Positions 9,177 through 18,027 of a stretch of DNA of 32,665 bases are shown here, in pieces. The translations under genes were made by a program, and so were the position numbers. The notes beneath the pieces are model-generated. The model saw only the letters and a program-made list of their open reading frames with translations. It did not search any database and was not told the DNA's origin. Numbering within the stretch: position 1 is the first letter of the stretch; the number at the start of each line of letters is the position of its first letter. The DNA comes from Spirulina subsalsa CS-330 (GTDB lineage Bacteria > Cyanobacteriota > Cyanobacteriia > Cyanobacteriales > Spirulinaceae): the NCBI RefSeq assembly GCF_028330765.1, contig NZ_JAQMTY010000019.1, positions 1 through 32,665 of the forward strand, written 5' to 3'.

Positions 9177-10328
9177 ATGAACGATAAACAAATGCTGATG
9201 ATTCCGGGGCCGACTCCGGTTCCCGCCCGTGTCCTGCAAGCCATGGCCAAGCACCCCATCGGCCATCGCAGCGGTGCATACAATGCCATCCAAGCGGAAG
9301 TGACCGCCAATTTAAAATGGCTCCACCAAACCGAACATGATGTGATGGCCCTCACCGTCAGCGGTACGGGAGCGATGGAAGCCGGGATGATTAATTTCCT
9401 CAGCCCTGGCGATCGCGTCATCACCTGCTGCAATGGTAAATTTGGCGATCGCTGGGCCGAAATCTGCACCGCCTACGGCCTCAATGTCGAAAAAGTCACC
9501 GCCGAATGGGGCAAACCCCTCAACCCCGACGATGTCCGCGCCAAACTCCAAGCCGACACCGCCAAGGACATCAAAGCCGTCATCCTCACCCATTCAGAAA
9601 CCTCCACCGGGGTGCTCAATGACCTTGAGGCCATTAACGCCGCCGTCAAAGAACACGGCACAGCCTTGATCATGGTGGATGCGGTCACCAGCCTCGGCGC
9701 GATTTCCGTACCGATTGATGATTGGGGCCTTGATGTGGTGGCCTCCGGTTCGCAAAAAGGCTACATGATCCCCCCCGGTTTGGGCTTCGTCGCCGTCGGG
9801 CCAAAAGCCTGGGCCGCCTACGAAACCGCCACCTTGCCCCGCTACTATCTGGACTTGGGCAAATACCGCAAAGCCACAGCCAAAGACACCACCCCCTTCA
9901 CGCCGCCCGTTAACCTCATCTTCGCCCTCCAAGCGGCCCTACAGATGATGCGCACCGAAGGTCTAGAGGCCATTTTCGCCCGCCACGCCCGTCACCAAAA
10001 AGCAACGCGGGCCGCGGTGCAGGCCTTGGGCTTGGCGACCTTGGGGGCGGATGATTGCGCGAGTCCGGCGGTGACGGCAGTGATGCCTACCCAAGTGGAT
10101 GCCGAGGCGATTCGCAAAACCATGAATCAAAAATTTGATATTGCCCTAGCGGGGGGACAGGATCACCTCAAAGGGAAGCTGTTCCGGATTGGCCATTTGG
10201 GGTTTGTCTGCGATCGCGACATCCTCACGGCGATCGCTGCCCTTGAAGCCACCTTACAAGAGCTTGGCTGTGAAATCACGCCCGGCGCAGGCGTAGGCGC
10301 GGCCGCCGCCGTCTTCGCCCAGAGCTAA
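9177..10328 (+). CDS. Class V aminotransferase, alanine/serine-glyoxylate type
   Basis: The 383-residue PLP enzyme belongs to the AGT/SPT group. MLMIPGPTPVPARVL at the N-terminus, HRSGAYNAI (30-38), VSGTGAMEAG (61-70), VDAVTSLGA (167-175, the Asp that contacts the PLP ring nitrogen) and SGSQKGYM with the Schiff-base lysine Lys194 are all intact. The C-terminal FRIGHLGFVCDRDIL is also typical. In cyanobacteria such enzymes transaminate glyoxylate from photorespiration, using alanine or serine as donor. The family has also been mislabelled as a soluble hydrogenase small subunit in older annotation. The frame starts at 9147, but ATG 9177 (MNDKQMLMIPGPT) is the better start. The carboxysome gene ccmP lies downstream, an apt neighbour. 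Confidence 0.9.
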   Translation: MNDKQMLMIPGPTPVPARVLQAMAKHPIGHRSGAYNAIQAEVTANLKWLHQTEHDVMALTVSGTGAMEAGMINFLSPGDRVITCCNGKFGDRWAEICTAYGLNVEKVTAEWGKPLNPDDVRAKLQADTAKDIKAVILTHSETSTGVLNDLEAINAAVKEHGTALIMVDAVTSLGAISVPIDDWGLDVVASGSQKGYMIPPGLGFVAVGPKAWAAYETATLPRYYLDLGKYRKATAKDTTPFTPPVNLIFALQAALQMMRTEGLEAIFARHARHQKATRAAVQALGLATLGADDCASPAVTAVMPTQVDAEAIRKTMNQKFDIALAGGQDHLKGKLFRIGHLGFVCDRDILTAIAALEATLQELGCEITPGAGVGAAAAVFAQS

Positions 10329-10422
10329 CCCCCTTGCCCTCATCCCCCGGCCCCTTCTCCCGTGGGAGAAGGGGCGCTATCGTATTCCCCTCGCCCCGTG
10401 GGAGAGGGGCGAGGGGTGAGGG
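10329..10422. repeat. Double-hairpin intergenic repeat, copy 2
   Basis: This is a longer member of the family seen at 7779-7855. CCCCTTCTCCCG pairs with TGGGAGAAGGGG, followed by CCCCTCGCCCCG with GGGAGAGGGGCGAGGGG. It sits directly after the aminotransferase stop codon and before ccmP. Relative to copies 1 and 3, the order of the TTCTCCC and CTCTCCC hairpins is reversed, so it is inverted. Confidence 0.7.
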
Positions 10423-10479
10423 CGATTGAGTGACCCCCCCAACCCAGTACAATGCTGTTAGCCAAAATGGAGAATTCTC

Positions 10480-11124
10480 TTGGGGATTGAGTTACGGAGT
10501 TACGTTTTTTTAGATAGCTTGCAACCCCAACACGCGGCCTATATTGGCACAGTAGCGTTGGGGTTTTTGCCGCTACCGGGGGATAGTTCCCTGTGGATTG
10601 AAATTTCACCGGGGATCGAGATTAACCGGATTACCGATGTGGCGTTAAAAGCGACCGTGGTGCGTCCGGGGGTGCAGTTCGTTGAACGCCTCTACGGGTT
10701 GCTAGAAATTCACGCCAGCCGCCAAGGGGAAACCCGCCAAGCTGGGAAAGCCATTTTAGAATCCCTGGGGGTGCGGGAGCGCGATCGCCTCAAGCCGCGC
10801 ATTGTCTCCAGCCAAATTATCCGTAACCTCGACCCCCACCAAGCCCAACTGATCAACCGCACCCGACGCGGTCAGATGATGCTCGCGGGCCAAACCCTCT
10901 ACGTTCTCGAAGTACAACCGGCCGCCTATGCTGCCCTCGCCGCCAACGAAGCCGAAAAGGCCGCCCAAATTAATATTTTGCAAGTATCTGCGATCGGTAG
11001 TTTTGGCCGCCTTTATCTCGGTGGAGAAGAGCGGGATATTCTCGCCGCCTCCCAAGCCTTGATCGCTGCCCTGGAAAGTGTTTCCGGCCGGGAGCACGAA
11101 CCGCCAAAACAGCAAAATGATTAA
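10480..11124 (+). CDS. ccmP: Tandem-BMC carboxysome shell protein CcmP
   Basis: The 214-residue protein carries two bacterial microcompartment domains, about 1-100 and 105-205. Each contains the shell-protein pattern of a strand followed by an Ala-rich helix ([36 protein letters not shown]). CcmP is a minor beta-carboxysome shell component; known CcmP trimers stack in pairs and form gated pores thought to pass larger metabolites such as RuBP and 3-phosphoglycerate. The start is TTG at 10480, supported by GGAGA at 10469-10473 with seven bases of spacing and by the conserved beginning [12 protein letters not shown]; there is no in-frame ATG. It stands away from any ccmKLMN operon, as is common for ccmP. 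Confidence 0.9.
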   Translation: MGIELRSYVFLDSLQPQHAAYIGTVALGFLPLPGDSSLWIEISPGIEINRITDVALKATVVRPGVQFVERLYGLLEIHASRQGETRQAGKAILESLGVRERDRLKPRIVSSQIIRNLDPHQAQLINRTRRGQMMLAGQTLYVLEVQPAAYAALAANEAEKAAQINILQVSAIGSFGRLYLGGEERDILAASQALIAALESVSGREHEPPKQQND

Positions 11125-11251
11125 GCATGGTGATCGGAACGGTACGATCGCAGGCTGCCAGTGTCGTTCGGGTCGGGCTTGAAGCCTGGATTTCGGAAAC
11201 AGATCTGTTATCGTTGGACTGATTATTCTGGGTTGTTAACCCCGTAGACTG

Positions 11252-11929
11252 ATGAATCACTTTACTGTTTTGATGCAGTTTTTGCGCGATCGCCCCAAAT
11301 TCTTCGAGACTGTCCAAAGCGAAAAATATCTTCACCAGACCGCCCTTTCACTGCTGATTTGCAGTTCTTGCTTTTTTGCCCTCTACGGCATGATTTTGGG
11401 ATCATTTAGCGGGGGCTTACAAATCTTGGTCTCTGCGGTTAAGCTGCCGGCCCTTTACCTGCTGACCCTGGCCATTTGTTTACCCGCCCTCTTTTTCTTT
11501 GAAGTGGTGGCTGGGTCAAAACGAACCTTTTTACAATACCTCGTCCTGCTCCTGGCCTCCATGGGGGTAATTGGGGTAATGCTCCTGGGGTTTGCGCCGG
11601 TAACCCTCTTTTTTCGCCTCTCGCTGAATGACTATGCCTTTTTCCAACTCTTGAATATTGTGATTTTGGGGGTCGGGAGTGTCATCGGAGTTCAGGTGTT
11701 TTATCGCGGCATGCTGGCGATCGCAGACTCTGATGGTCAAGAGCTTAAACGTCGCCGCACAGCCATGAAACTGTGGTTATTTTTATACGCCTTCGTCGGC
11801 AGTCAGTTGGGCTGGACGCTACGCCCCTTTTTTGGCAATCCGGGGCAACCCTTTCAACTGTTCCGGAGCCTGGAAAGCAATTTTTTCCTGCATGTTTTGC
11901 ACCTGTTTGGGGATTTACTCGGACTTTAA
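11252..11929 (+). CDS. Cyanobacterial integral membrane protein of unknown function
   Basis: This 225-residue protein has about five hydrophobic segments (near residues 30-55, 62-85, 92-118, 128-150 and 172-190). A short cytosolic-looking N-terminus contains RDRPKFFETVQ, and a basic loop (LKRRRTAMK) precedes the last span. It resembles Yip1-like cyanobacterial membrane proteins with a GTLRPFFG-like motif (here WTLRPFFGNP) near the C-terminus. It has no catalytic signature. It is followed after 54 bp by another membrane protein gene on the same strand, so the two may be cotranscribed. Confidence 0.75.
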   Translation: MNHFTVLMQFLRDRPKFFETVQSEKYLHQTALSLLICSSCFFALYGMILGSFSGGLQILVSAVKLPALYLLTLAICLPALFFFEVVAGSKRTFLQYLVLLLASMGVIGVMLLGFAPVTLFFRLSLNDYAFFQLLNIVILGVGSVIGVQVFYRGMLAIADSDGQELKRRRTAMKLWLFLYAFVGSQLGWTLRPFFGNPGQPFQLFRSLESNFFLHVLHLFGDLLGL

Positions 11930-11983
11930 GCAACGACCGCATGGCGGGGCGCGATCGCGCCTCATCCTCACCCAAGGCTTGGT

Positions 11984-12652
11984 ATGACAGACTTTACCGA
12001 TTTAGAAATTTCCCCCACCCAATGCCAAGAACTCTTGGCGATTGATACGCTCATCCCCCTGGTTTTAGATGGTTTACGGGTTGTCTATTTGCGGCAACCC
12101 CAAGCAATCGGGCCGTTTTTACTCACAGAAGGGTTTATCTTCTTGGGGATTTTGATCGTGGTTTTACCCCTGGTGCTTGTGGTGAGTAGTAATGTCCTGA
12201 CCTTGGACGGCACGACCACCTCGGCGATGCTGCTGCAATTGACCCTGGGGATCGCGTTGGTGGTGTGGGTCGGGGTGAATGGTCTGTTGGGGTGGCGGGC
12301 GTGGCGGTGGCGCGCGATCGCTCTCCTATACCAACGCATCGAGCAATATAACCACCTCGTCAAAACCCTAGCCTGGGCGGCCCAACTGTCCACCCCGACC
12401 CCCGCCCCCGAAATATACGAAACCCTGGCCGCCCTGCGCACCAGCCTGCTGGGGCGGATTCAACTCGAACAACTCCACTCCCGTCACCCTGGCCACCCCC
12501 TTCACCATCAAACGCTGATCGCCCAGCTAGATCAGCAACTCGACACATTACTCCACACCGACACCGAAGATCCCAATGCCGAAGCCGCCCGACTGCTGCA
12601 CGATGCTGTGGCATTGGGGATACAGGTTCACCGCGAAATGCGCCGTCTCTAA
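11984..12652 (+). CDS. Membrane protein with two N-terminal spans and a helical cytosolic tail, unknown function
   Basis: The 222-residue product has two strong hydrophobic stretches, about 45-68 and 80-103, each followed by positively charged or Trp/Arg-rich sequence (WRAWRWRAIALLYQR). The C-terminal 110 residues are alpha-helical, with repeated His and Leu, and end in HREMRRL. I recognise no named domain. It lies 54 bp downstream of the previous membrane protein gene. The next gene runs towards it from the opposite strand. Confidence 0.7.
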   Translation: MTDFTDLEISPTQCQELLAIDTLIPLVLDGLRVVYLRQPQAIGPFLLTEGFIFLGILIVVLPLVLVVSSNVLTLDGTTTSAMLLQLTLGIALVVWVGVNGLLGWRAWRWRAIALLYQRIEQYNHLVKTLAWAAQLSTPTPAPEIYETLAALRTSLLGRIQLEQLHSRHPGHPLHHQTLIAQLDQQLDTLLHTDTEDPNAEAARLLHDAVALGIQVHREMRRL

Positions 12653-12748
12653 TCCAGGAGAGCGATCGCCAAGGCTATCCTTCCCGGTCGGCAAACTCGC
12701 TGTCCCATTAACCCACCAACAAGAAGAGACGTTTTGAATTCGCCCCAG

Positions 12749-13258
12749 TTACGGCGTGATCAGCGAAGCCACGCCAAAGGTGGCATTAAACTCACGACAC
12801 CAGATCGCGGCAGATTGGTAAGTTTCTAGATCCACATCAGCGGGGATCGCATAGGTTTGCTCGCCTGTGACGGATGCTAAGAGGTCGAGGATAATGTAGT
12901 CGCCTTCTTGGATGCCGTAGGCGGGGGGATCGGTGACTTCGAGGATGTTGGGGGCTTTGTGGAGAACGACGGTGAGGTCGGGGCCGGGGTCGGTTTTGAA
13001 ATCTTCGCCGAGGATGAGGACGCGATCGCCATCCGTTTCTTCAATCGTGACCGTGCCGCTGGTGGGGTGTTCCGCATCTTGCCAACTGCCGCTACGCACG
13101 ATCGCACCGTCAGCTACTGGGGCCGGGGCTTCGGTAGGGGCGGAGGTTTGATCCGCTGCTGGGGCGGGTTCGGGGGTTGGGGGGGCAGAGTTGGCGCAAC
13201 TGGGTAAGACGAGGAAGGCAACGAGTCCGGTGGCGAGCAACGGGGAGAATTTAAACAT
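12749..13258 (-). CDS. DM13-domain lipoprotein
   Basis: The 169-residue protein begins with a lipoprotein signal peptide; the lipobox VLPSC places the lipidated Cys at residue 21. A Pro/Ala-rich linker (about 25-50) follows, then a DM13 domain (about 55-167): sGSWQDAEHPTSGTVTIEE, LGEDFKTDPGPDLTVVLHK, YIILDLLASVTGEQTYAIP and the closing WCREFNATFGVASL. DM13 is a beta-sandwich thought to bind a redox cofactor or to take part in extracytoplasmic electron transfer; its function is not settled. The strongly conserved Cys of the last motif is present (WCREF). It lies 24 bp downstream of ruvB on the same strand and is probably cotranscribed with it. Confidence 0.85.
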   Translation of the reverse strand: MFKFSPLLATGLVAFLVLPSCANSAPPTPEPAPAADQTSAPTEAPAPVADGAIVRSGSWQDAEHPTSGTVTIEETDGDRVLILGEDFKTDPGPDLTVVLHKAPNILEVTDPPAYGIQEGDYIILDLLASVTGEQTYAIPADVDLETYQSAAIWCREFNATFGVASLITP

Positions 13259-13282
13259 CAGTGAGCCTCAAGGGTAGGGGGA

Positions 13283-14362
13283 TTAAAAGAGGGTGGTTTG
13301 GGTGGATTCTGGCGAGTAGCCCAGGTGTGCATAGGCGTTGGGGGTGGCGACGCGGCCGCGGGCGGTGCGGTTAATGAAGCCAATTTGCAGCAGGTAGGGT
13401 TCGTACACTTCTTCGATAGTACGCGAATCTTCACCAGTGGCAGCGGCGATCGCCTCCACGCCCACCGGCCCGCCGTTGAACTGTTCGATCATGGTCGTCA
13501 AAACGAGGCGGTCTGTCCAATCTAACCCCCTAGGGTCGACGTTGAGGAGTTCAAGGGCAGCGGTGGCGACGGCGGCGGTGATGTCCCCTAGGGCTTTCAC
13601 TTGGGCGTAGTCACGGATGCGGCGCAGGAGGCGGTTGGCGATCCGGGGTGTGCCACGGGCGCGGCGGGCGATTTCGGCGGCTCCGTCGGGGGTGATCGGA
13701 ACGGCAAAGAGGGCAGCGCTACGGGTGACGATCGCACTCAATTCGTCCACGTCATAAAACCGCAACCGTTGAATCAGGCCGAAGCGATCGCGCAGGGGAG
13801 ACGTGAGCGCCCCCATGTTCGTCGTCGCACCGATGATCGTGAAGGGCGGTAGGGGGAGGCTACGGGTGCGGGCGGATTGGCCTTTGCCGATGGTGATATC
13901 GAGGCGAAAATCCTCCATGGCGGAGTAGAGCAGTTCTTCGGTGATGCGGTTGAGGCGGTGGATTTCGTCGATGAAGAGAATATCGCCTTTTTGGAGATTG
14001 ACCAAGAGGCCGGTGATGTCGCGGGGGCGTTCGAGGGAGGGGGCGGCGGTGATTTTGCAGTTCACCCCCATTTCCGCCGCGAGGATCAGGGCCATGGTGG
14101 TTTTCCCCAGACCGGGCGGGCCGTAAAAGAGGGTGTGATCAAGGGGATCTTGGCGAGATTGGGCGGCGGCGATCGCAATCTGCAAGACGGCCTTTAAATC
14201 CTTTTGCCCCACATAGTCCGCAAGGGATTGGGGGCGAATGGTTTCCTCGGTTTGGGGGGTTTCTTCGGGGGCAGGGGTGGGGTCGAGGACTTCGCGGGGG
14301 GGACGGCGCGATCGCGATCGCTCTGCCTCGTTGCCATTGCCGTAGGTGCTTTGAATCGCCAT
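13283..14362 (-). CDS. ruvB: Holliday junction branch migration DNA helicase RuvB
   Basis: RuvB is the hexameric AAA+ motor that, with RuvA, moves Holliday junctions during recombinational repair. The 359-residue protein shows Walker [10 protein letters not shown] (81-89), Walker B with LFIDEIHRL (129-137), sensor 1 GATTN (178-182), the SPLRDRFG segment (188-195) with its arginine finger region, sensor 2 [14 protein letters not shown], and the C-terminal winged-helix domain ending in [10 protein letters not shown]. The N-terminal 40 residues are a charged, Pro-rich extension before [11 protein letters not shown], common in cyanobacterial RuvB. cobU lies 27 bp upstream and the DM13 lipoprotein gene 24 bp downstream, which suggests one leftward transcription unit. 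Confidence 0.96.
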   Translation of the reverse strand: MAIQSTYGNGNEAERSRSRRPPREVLDPTPAPEETPQTEETIRPQSLADYVGQKDLKAVLQIAIAAAQSRQDPLDHTLFYGPPGLGKTTMALILAAEMGVNCKITAAPSLERPRDITGLLVNLQKGDILFIDEIHRLNRITEELLYSAMEDFRLDITIGKGQSARTRSLPLPPFTIIGATTNMGALTSPLRDRFGLIQRLRFYDVDELSAIVTRSAALFAVPITPDGAAEIARRARGTPRIANRLLRRIRDYAQVKALGDITAAVATAALELLNVDPRGLDWTDRLVLTTMIEQFNGGPVGVEAIAAATGEDSRTIEEVYEPYLLQIGFINRTARGRVATPNAYAHLGYSPESTQTTLF

Positions 14363-14389
14363 GATTTCCCCGCCATACTCTGCCCCAGT

Positions 14390-14962
14390 TTAACGAAGCT
14401 CCGGCGATTCCTCCAACGGCGGCAGCGGGGTTCCGAGTTTGACTAAATCCAGCGCATAGCCCCCCGTGATCAGATACACCGCAGCACAGCAGGGACTGAG
14501 GCGACGCACCAACGCACCGAGGCGATCGCGAAAGATCCGCCCCAAGGGATACACCGGCACTAAGCCCCAGCCCACTTCCTCCGCCACAAAAATCAAGGTT
14601 CCCTCACAGTTCTGCACGGCGGCGATCAACTGCTCAACCTGGCCGAACCACTCCCGGTCGTCCGCCTCTAACCAACTGGCGAGCCATGTGCCGAGGGAGT
14701 CGATTAGGTAGCAGTGATCGGCCTGGGTTTGAGCGGTGAGATAGGCCGGCAGGGTGACGGGAATATGTTCGGTGTGCCAATGGGCGGGGCGGCGATCGCG
14801 GTGGCGTTCAATTTTGGCCTGCCATTCGGGATCATCGGGTAAACGTTGGGCGGTGGCGATGTAGGTAACGGGTTGGCCGGTGTCGTGGGCGGCTTGTTCA
14901 GCCCATTCACTTTTGCCGGAACTGGCGGGGCCGGTGACTAAAATGCAAAGAGGAGAAGCCAT
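14390..14962 (-). CDS. cobU: Adenosylcobinamide kinase / adenosylcobinamide-phosphate guanylyltransferase
   Basis: This bifunctional cobalamin enzyme phosphorylates adenosylcobinamide and transfers GMP to it when the B12 nucleotide loop is assembled. The 190-residue length is typical. Evidence: P-loop TGPASSGKS (about 10-18), the ARHRDRRPxxW-type guanylylation region RHRDRRPAHWHT (53-64), LIDSLGTWLASWL (about 85-97), the FVAEEVGWGLVP signature and GRIFRDRLGALVRRL near the C-terminus. It starts at ATG 14962 and is divergent from the proline-rich gene at 15085. No cobalamin riboswitch is visible in the 122-bp divergent intergenic region. Confidence 0.93.
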   Translation of the reverse strand: MASPLCILVTGPASSGKSEWAEQAAHDTGQPVTYIATAQRLPDDPEWQAKIERHRDRRPAHWHTEHIPVTLPAYLTAQTQADHCYLIDSLGTWLASWLEADDREWFGQVEQLIAAVQNCEGTLIFVAEEVGWGLVPVYPLGRIFRDRLGALVRRLSPCCAAVYLITGGYALDLVKLGTPLPPLEESPELR

Positions 14963-15084
14963 TAAACTGGGTGCAGATCATGAAGAACAATAAGCGAGAC
15001 CATACAATGAAAGGCAGATTTATCATTAATAAAGATTGCTCGACCCGTGGCGCGATCGCATGATGCTCAATCAGTGGCAACCCC

Positions 15085-15972
15085 ATGAAACCTGAACTTC
15101 GACGGATTGAAACCACCCTGCAACATTTAGAAGGACAACGGCAAGCTCCGTCGGCTCCCCCTGCCTCTGCACCGCCGCGATCGCCCCAACTCCCCTATAT
15201 GCCGCCGCGCACCGCTCCCTACCCCACGCCCCAACCGCCGCGCCCGGTTTCTCCCCCCGGTGGGATCAATCCCCCCCCCCGCTCCACGGGTCTGCCGCCC
15301 ATGCGATCGCCCCAAACCCCCCACGCTTACCGCACCAACCCCGCCAACCCCCCCCGACCCATTTCGCCCCCGTCCTTTCGCGTCCAATCCCCCCCTCAAT
15401 CCTCCTCTCCCCAACGTCCCCCCACCCCTCAAGCCCAGCCCGCGCCTCCCCCTCCTCCACCCCAACGCCCCCCCGCCCCATCGGGGGGACAGATTACCCA
15501 TGTGCCCGCCGGTCGCCTCAGTCACCATCGCCACAACGTTAACCCCGCCCTCGCCACGAATATTTTGCGGGAAATTGAAGCGGTCATCGTCGGCTGGCAA
15601 CGGGAACTGAAACAAATCCTGATTCAGATCCAAAACCTGTATCTAGAAGGGCCGATGGTGGATGGTTGGCTGGAATCCCAAGAGGCCGATCCGGCGCGAT
15701 CGCTCCCCCAAACGGCCCGCCAACAGATTGAATCAAATTACGGACGGGTCAGTTATGAATTTCCCCGGTCAGGGTATCGCCTCTGTGGCCGCGATGATCA
15801 AGGGCGAGTCTGGTCGAAACCCTGCCCGCCCCATCAGGTGGCTGGGGTGAGTATGGCGATCGCCCGGTATCAAAAACTTCGCCAACTCCTCAAGAAAAAA
15901 CAGGGTTTAGAGCAGCGTTTAAGCAACATCGCCGAAACCCTCGTTTTGGTGCATCGTCGCCTGAAGAGTTAG
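15085..15972 (+). CDS. Proline-rich N-terminal / conserved C-terminal cyanobacterial protein, function unknown
   Basis: The 295-residue protein has a short helical N-terminus (MKPELRRIETTLQHLEGQ) and then a low-complexity region at about 22-140 dominated by Pro, Ser, Arg and Gln (runs such as PPPPPPQRPP). The C-terminal domain, about 150-295, reads as a real fold: NPALATNILREIEAVIVGWQRELKQIL, a central GYRLCGRDDQGRVWSKPCPP segment, and a final coiled-coil-like helix (YQKLRQLLKKKQGLEQRL). It has no signal peptide. The Pro-rich stretch may be a flexible linker or a protein-binding region. I cannot name the C-terminal domain; proteins of this architecture occur in cyanobacteria. The poly-C runs make this gene prone to frameshifts in sequencing and replication. 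Confidence 0.7.
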   Translation: MKPELRRIETTLQHLEGQRQAPSAPPASAPPRSPQLPYMPPRTAPYPTPQPPRPVSPPGGINPPPRSTGLPPMRSPQTPHAYRTNPANPPRPISPPSFRVQSPPQSSSPQRPPTPQAQPAPPPPPPQRPPAPSGGQITHVPAGRLSHHRHNVNPALATNILREIEAVIVGWQRELKQILIQIQNLYLEGPMVDGWLESQEADPARSLPQTARQQIESNYGRVSYEFPRSGYRLCGRDDQGRVWSKPCPPHQVAGVSMAIARYQKLRQLLKKKQGLEQRLSNIAETLVLVHRRLKS

Positions 15973-15975
15973 TTG

Positions 15976-16051
15976 ACCCTCACCCAACCCTCTCCCGTGG
16001 GAGAGGACTGCTAACACCCTTCTCCCCGTGGGAGAAGGGCCGGGGATGAGG
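15976..16051. repeat. Double-hairpin intergenic repeat, copy 3
   Basis: This copy has the same two-hairpin architecture and order as copy 1 at 7779-7855. CCCTCACCCAACCCTCTCCCG opens it, with GGGAGAGG as the returning arm, then CCCTTCTCCCC with GTGGGAGAAGGG, ending in CCGGGGATGAGG. It starts three bases after the stop codon of the proline-rich gene. Confidence 0.7.
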
Positions 16052-16122
16052 AAATCGGGCGGGTTGCGTGTTAAGACAGGGGAGGTGCATGATTTACAGT
16101 TTTTGAATTTCACTAAAAAACT

Positions 16123-17055
16123 ATGATGGTGGCGATCGCAGCAATTATCTGTACTCACAATCGAGAAGACTACCTCGGCAAAGCGATCGATAGTCTGCTC
16201 ACGCAAGATCATGACGATTACGAGGTGATTGTTGTGGATAATGCCTCCACCGATCGCACCCGTGAGATTGTCGAAGCCCGCTTACCCCATCCCTGGCTAC
16301 GCTATTGCTACGAAGCAGAGGTGGGACTTTCGGCGGCTCGCAATCGTGGCATGCGGGAAACCGAGGCGGCGATCATTGCCTATCTTGATGATGATGCGAT
16401 CGCGTCTCCCGGCTGGCTGACGGCCTTAGAAGCGGGCTTTGAGGCAGACGAGGAGTTAGCGATCGCGGGCGGCAATGTTACTTTAATTTGGCCCGACGGC
16501 TGCACCTGCGCCCCCCCCTGGCTCTCCGACGGCCTCGCCGCCAACCTCGGAGCCTACGACCTCGGCCCCCAACCCCGCGCCATCACCCAACACAACCTCA
16601 CCCCCAGGGGCTTAAACTACGCCATCCGTCGCCCCTTTTGGGAACAAGTGGGAGGATTCGATCGCAACCTCGGCCGCGTCGGTAAAAATCTCCTCTCCAA
16701 CGAAGAACTGCGCATGACCGAACTCGCCCTCAAACGCGGCTGGCACGTCACCTATCTCCCCGCCGCCACCGTTGCCCACCATGTCACCCCCGAACGGCTA
16801 GAGCGGCGCTGGTTCCTCAAACGCGGCTGGTGGCAAGGGGTGAGCGAATCCTATCGCGAGCAACTCACCGGCGCGGGCGGCTGGGGCCAATTTCCCAGAG
16901 GCGGCGAGCGCATCGTTCGCGGCCTGTATAAATCCCTAAAATACATTGCTGATCCGGCATTGAGGTTTGATAATTTGGTGTATGCCTACGGTCAAATCGG
17001 CTATCTCATCACCTCCTTACGGGGCATCCTATTCCCGCCCTCGTTTAAATCCTAA
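16123..17055 (+). CDS. Family 2 glycosyltransferase
   Basis: The 310-residue GT-A fold enzyme has the nucleotide-sugar-binding start AAIICTHNREDYLGKAIDSLL (about 6-26), VIVVDNASTDRT (36-47), GLSAARNRGM (68-77) and the DXD-type metal-binding block LDDDA (88-92). An acceptor-side NYAIRRPFWEQVGGFDRNLGRVGKNLLSNEEL segment with the putative catalytic base region follows. It has no membrane span, so it acts at the inner face of the cytoplasmic membrane. The closest themes are exopolysaccharide and O-antigen glycosyltransferases; donor and acceptor cannot be inferred. It starts at ATG 16123 (16126 is a second in-frame ATG). It is followed 39 bp later by another GT2 gene and then by an acetyltransferase, suggesting a surface polysaccharide cluster. 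Confidence 0.9.
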   Translation: MMVAIAAIICTHNREDYLGKAIDSLLTQDHDDYEVIVVDNASTDRTREIVEARLPHPWLRYCYEAEVGLSAARNRGMRETEAAIIAYLDDDAIASPGWLTALEAGFEADEELAIAGGNVTLIWPDGCTCAPPWLSDGLAANLGAYDLGPQPRAITQHNLTPRGLNYAIRRPFWEQVGGFDRNLGRVGKNLLSNEELRMTELALKRGWHVTYLPAATVAHHVTPERLERRWFLKRGWWQGVSESYREQLTGAGGWGQFPRGGERIVRGLYKSLKYIADPALRFDNLVYAYGQIGYLITSLRGILFPPSFKS

Positions 17056-17094
17056 TGGTTTCAAGATTCCCCGCCCAACTAACGCCCTAATCCC

Positions 17095-18027
17095 ATGACT
17101 TCCTCCCCCGGAAAAATCCCGGTTTCTGTTTTGATTCCGGCTAAAAATGAAGAATCGAATCTCCCCGCCTGTCTCGACAGTGTGGCGCGGGCGGATGAAG
17201 TGTTTGTGGTGGATTCCCAGAGTAGCGATCGCTCCGTCGAAATTGCCGAGAGTCACGGCGCGACGGTGGTGCAATTTCACTTTAACGGCCGCTGGCCCAA
17301 AAAGAAAAATTGGTCTCTGGAAAATCTCCCCTTTCGCAATGATTGGGTCTTAATCGTCGATTGTGACGAACGCATCACCCCAGAACTGTGGGACGAAATC
17401 GCCCAACGCATCCAAGACCCCACCCACCAGGGTTACTATCTCAATCGTCGCGTCTATTTCCTCGGTAAATGGATTCGTCACGGCGGCAAATATCCCGACT
17501 GGAACCTACGTTTGTTTCACCACAGACTCGGCCGCTACGAAAACCTCAACACCGAAGAAATCCGCAACACCGGCGACAACGAAGTTCATGAACATGTCAT
17601 CCTCGACGGCTCTGTCGGCTATCTCAAAGAAGATATGCTCCACATCGATTTTCGGGATATCTACCACTGGCTAGCCCGCCACAATCGCTATTCCAATTGG
17701 GAAGCTCGCGTCTATTACAACCTCCTCACCGGCAAAGGTAAAGATGGCACGATTGGCGCGAATCTGTTCGGCGATGCGGTGCAGCGGAAACGGTTTTTAA
17801 AAACGATTTGGGTGCGATTACCGTTTAAGCCTACGTTGCGGTTTGTGTTGTTTTATATTTTGCGGTTGGGGTTTTTAGATGGCCATGCGGGCTATACCTA
17901 TGGCCGATTGTTGAGCCAATATGAATATCAAATTGGCGTAAAACTCTACGAACTGCGTAAATTTGGCGGGCAATTGAACGTTACCCCCACGAATGCCCAA
18001 CCCGCAAAATCGACCCATGAATCCTAA
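17095..18027 (+). CDS. Family 2 glycosyltransferase, WaaE/KdtX-like
   Basis: The 310-residue protein has SVLIPAKNEESNLPACLDSV (11-30), EVFVVDSQSSDRS (35-47), RWPKKKNWSLENLPFRNDW (66-84) and the metal-binding VDCDERIT (88-95). The RWP-KKNWSLE and VDCDER pattern is characteristic of the lipopolysaccharide-core GT2 group that includes WaaE/KdtX. The C-terminal half (YLNRRVYFLGKWIRHGGKYPDWNLRLF) is also conserved in that group. It probably adds a sugar to a lipid-linked or polysaccharide acceptor. The 3' end overlaps the acetyltransferase gene by 11 bp, so the two are likely translationally coupled. Confidence 0.88.
   Translation: MTSSPGKIPVSVLIPAKNEESNLPACLDSVARADEVFVVDSQSSDRSVEIAESHGATVVQFHFNGRWPKKKNWSLENLPFRNDWVLIVDCDERITPELWDEIAQRIQDPTHQGYYLNRRVYFLGKWIRHGGKYPDWNLRLFHHRLGRYENLNTEEIRNTGDNEVHEHVILDGSVGYLKEDMLHIDFRDIYHWLARHNRYSNWEARVYYNLLTGKGKDGTIGANLFGDAVQRKRFLKTIWVRLPFKPTLRFVLFYILRLGFLDGHAGYTYGRLLSQYEYQIGVKLYELRKFGGQLNVTPTNAQPAKSTHES

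Noticed and set aside
14963-15084. A cobalamin riboswitch upstream of cobU
   Set aside because: The 122-bp divergent region is too short for the usual roughly 200-nt element and has no B12-box sequence I can recognise.
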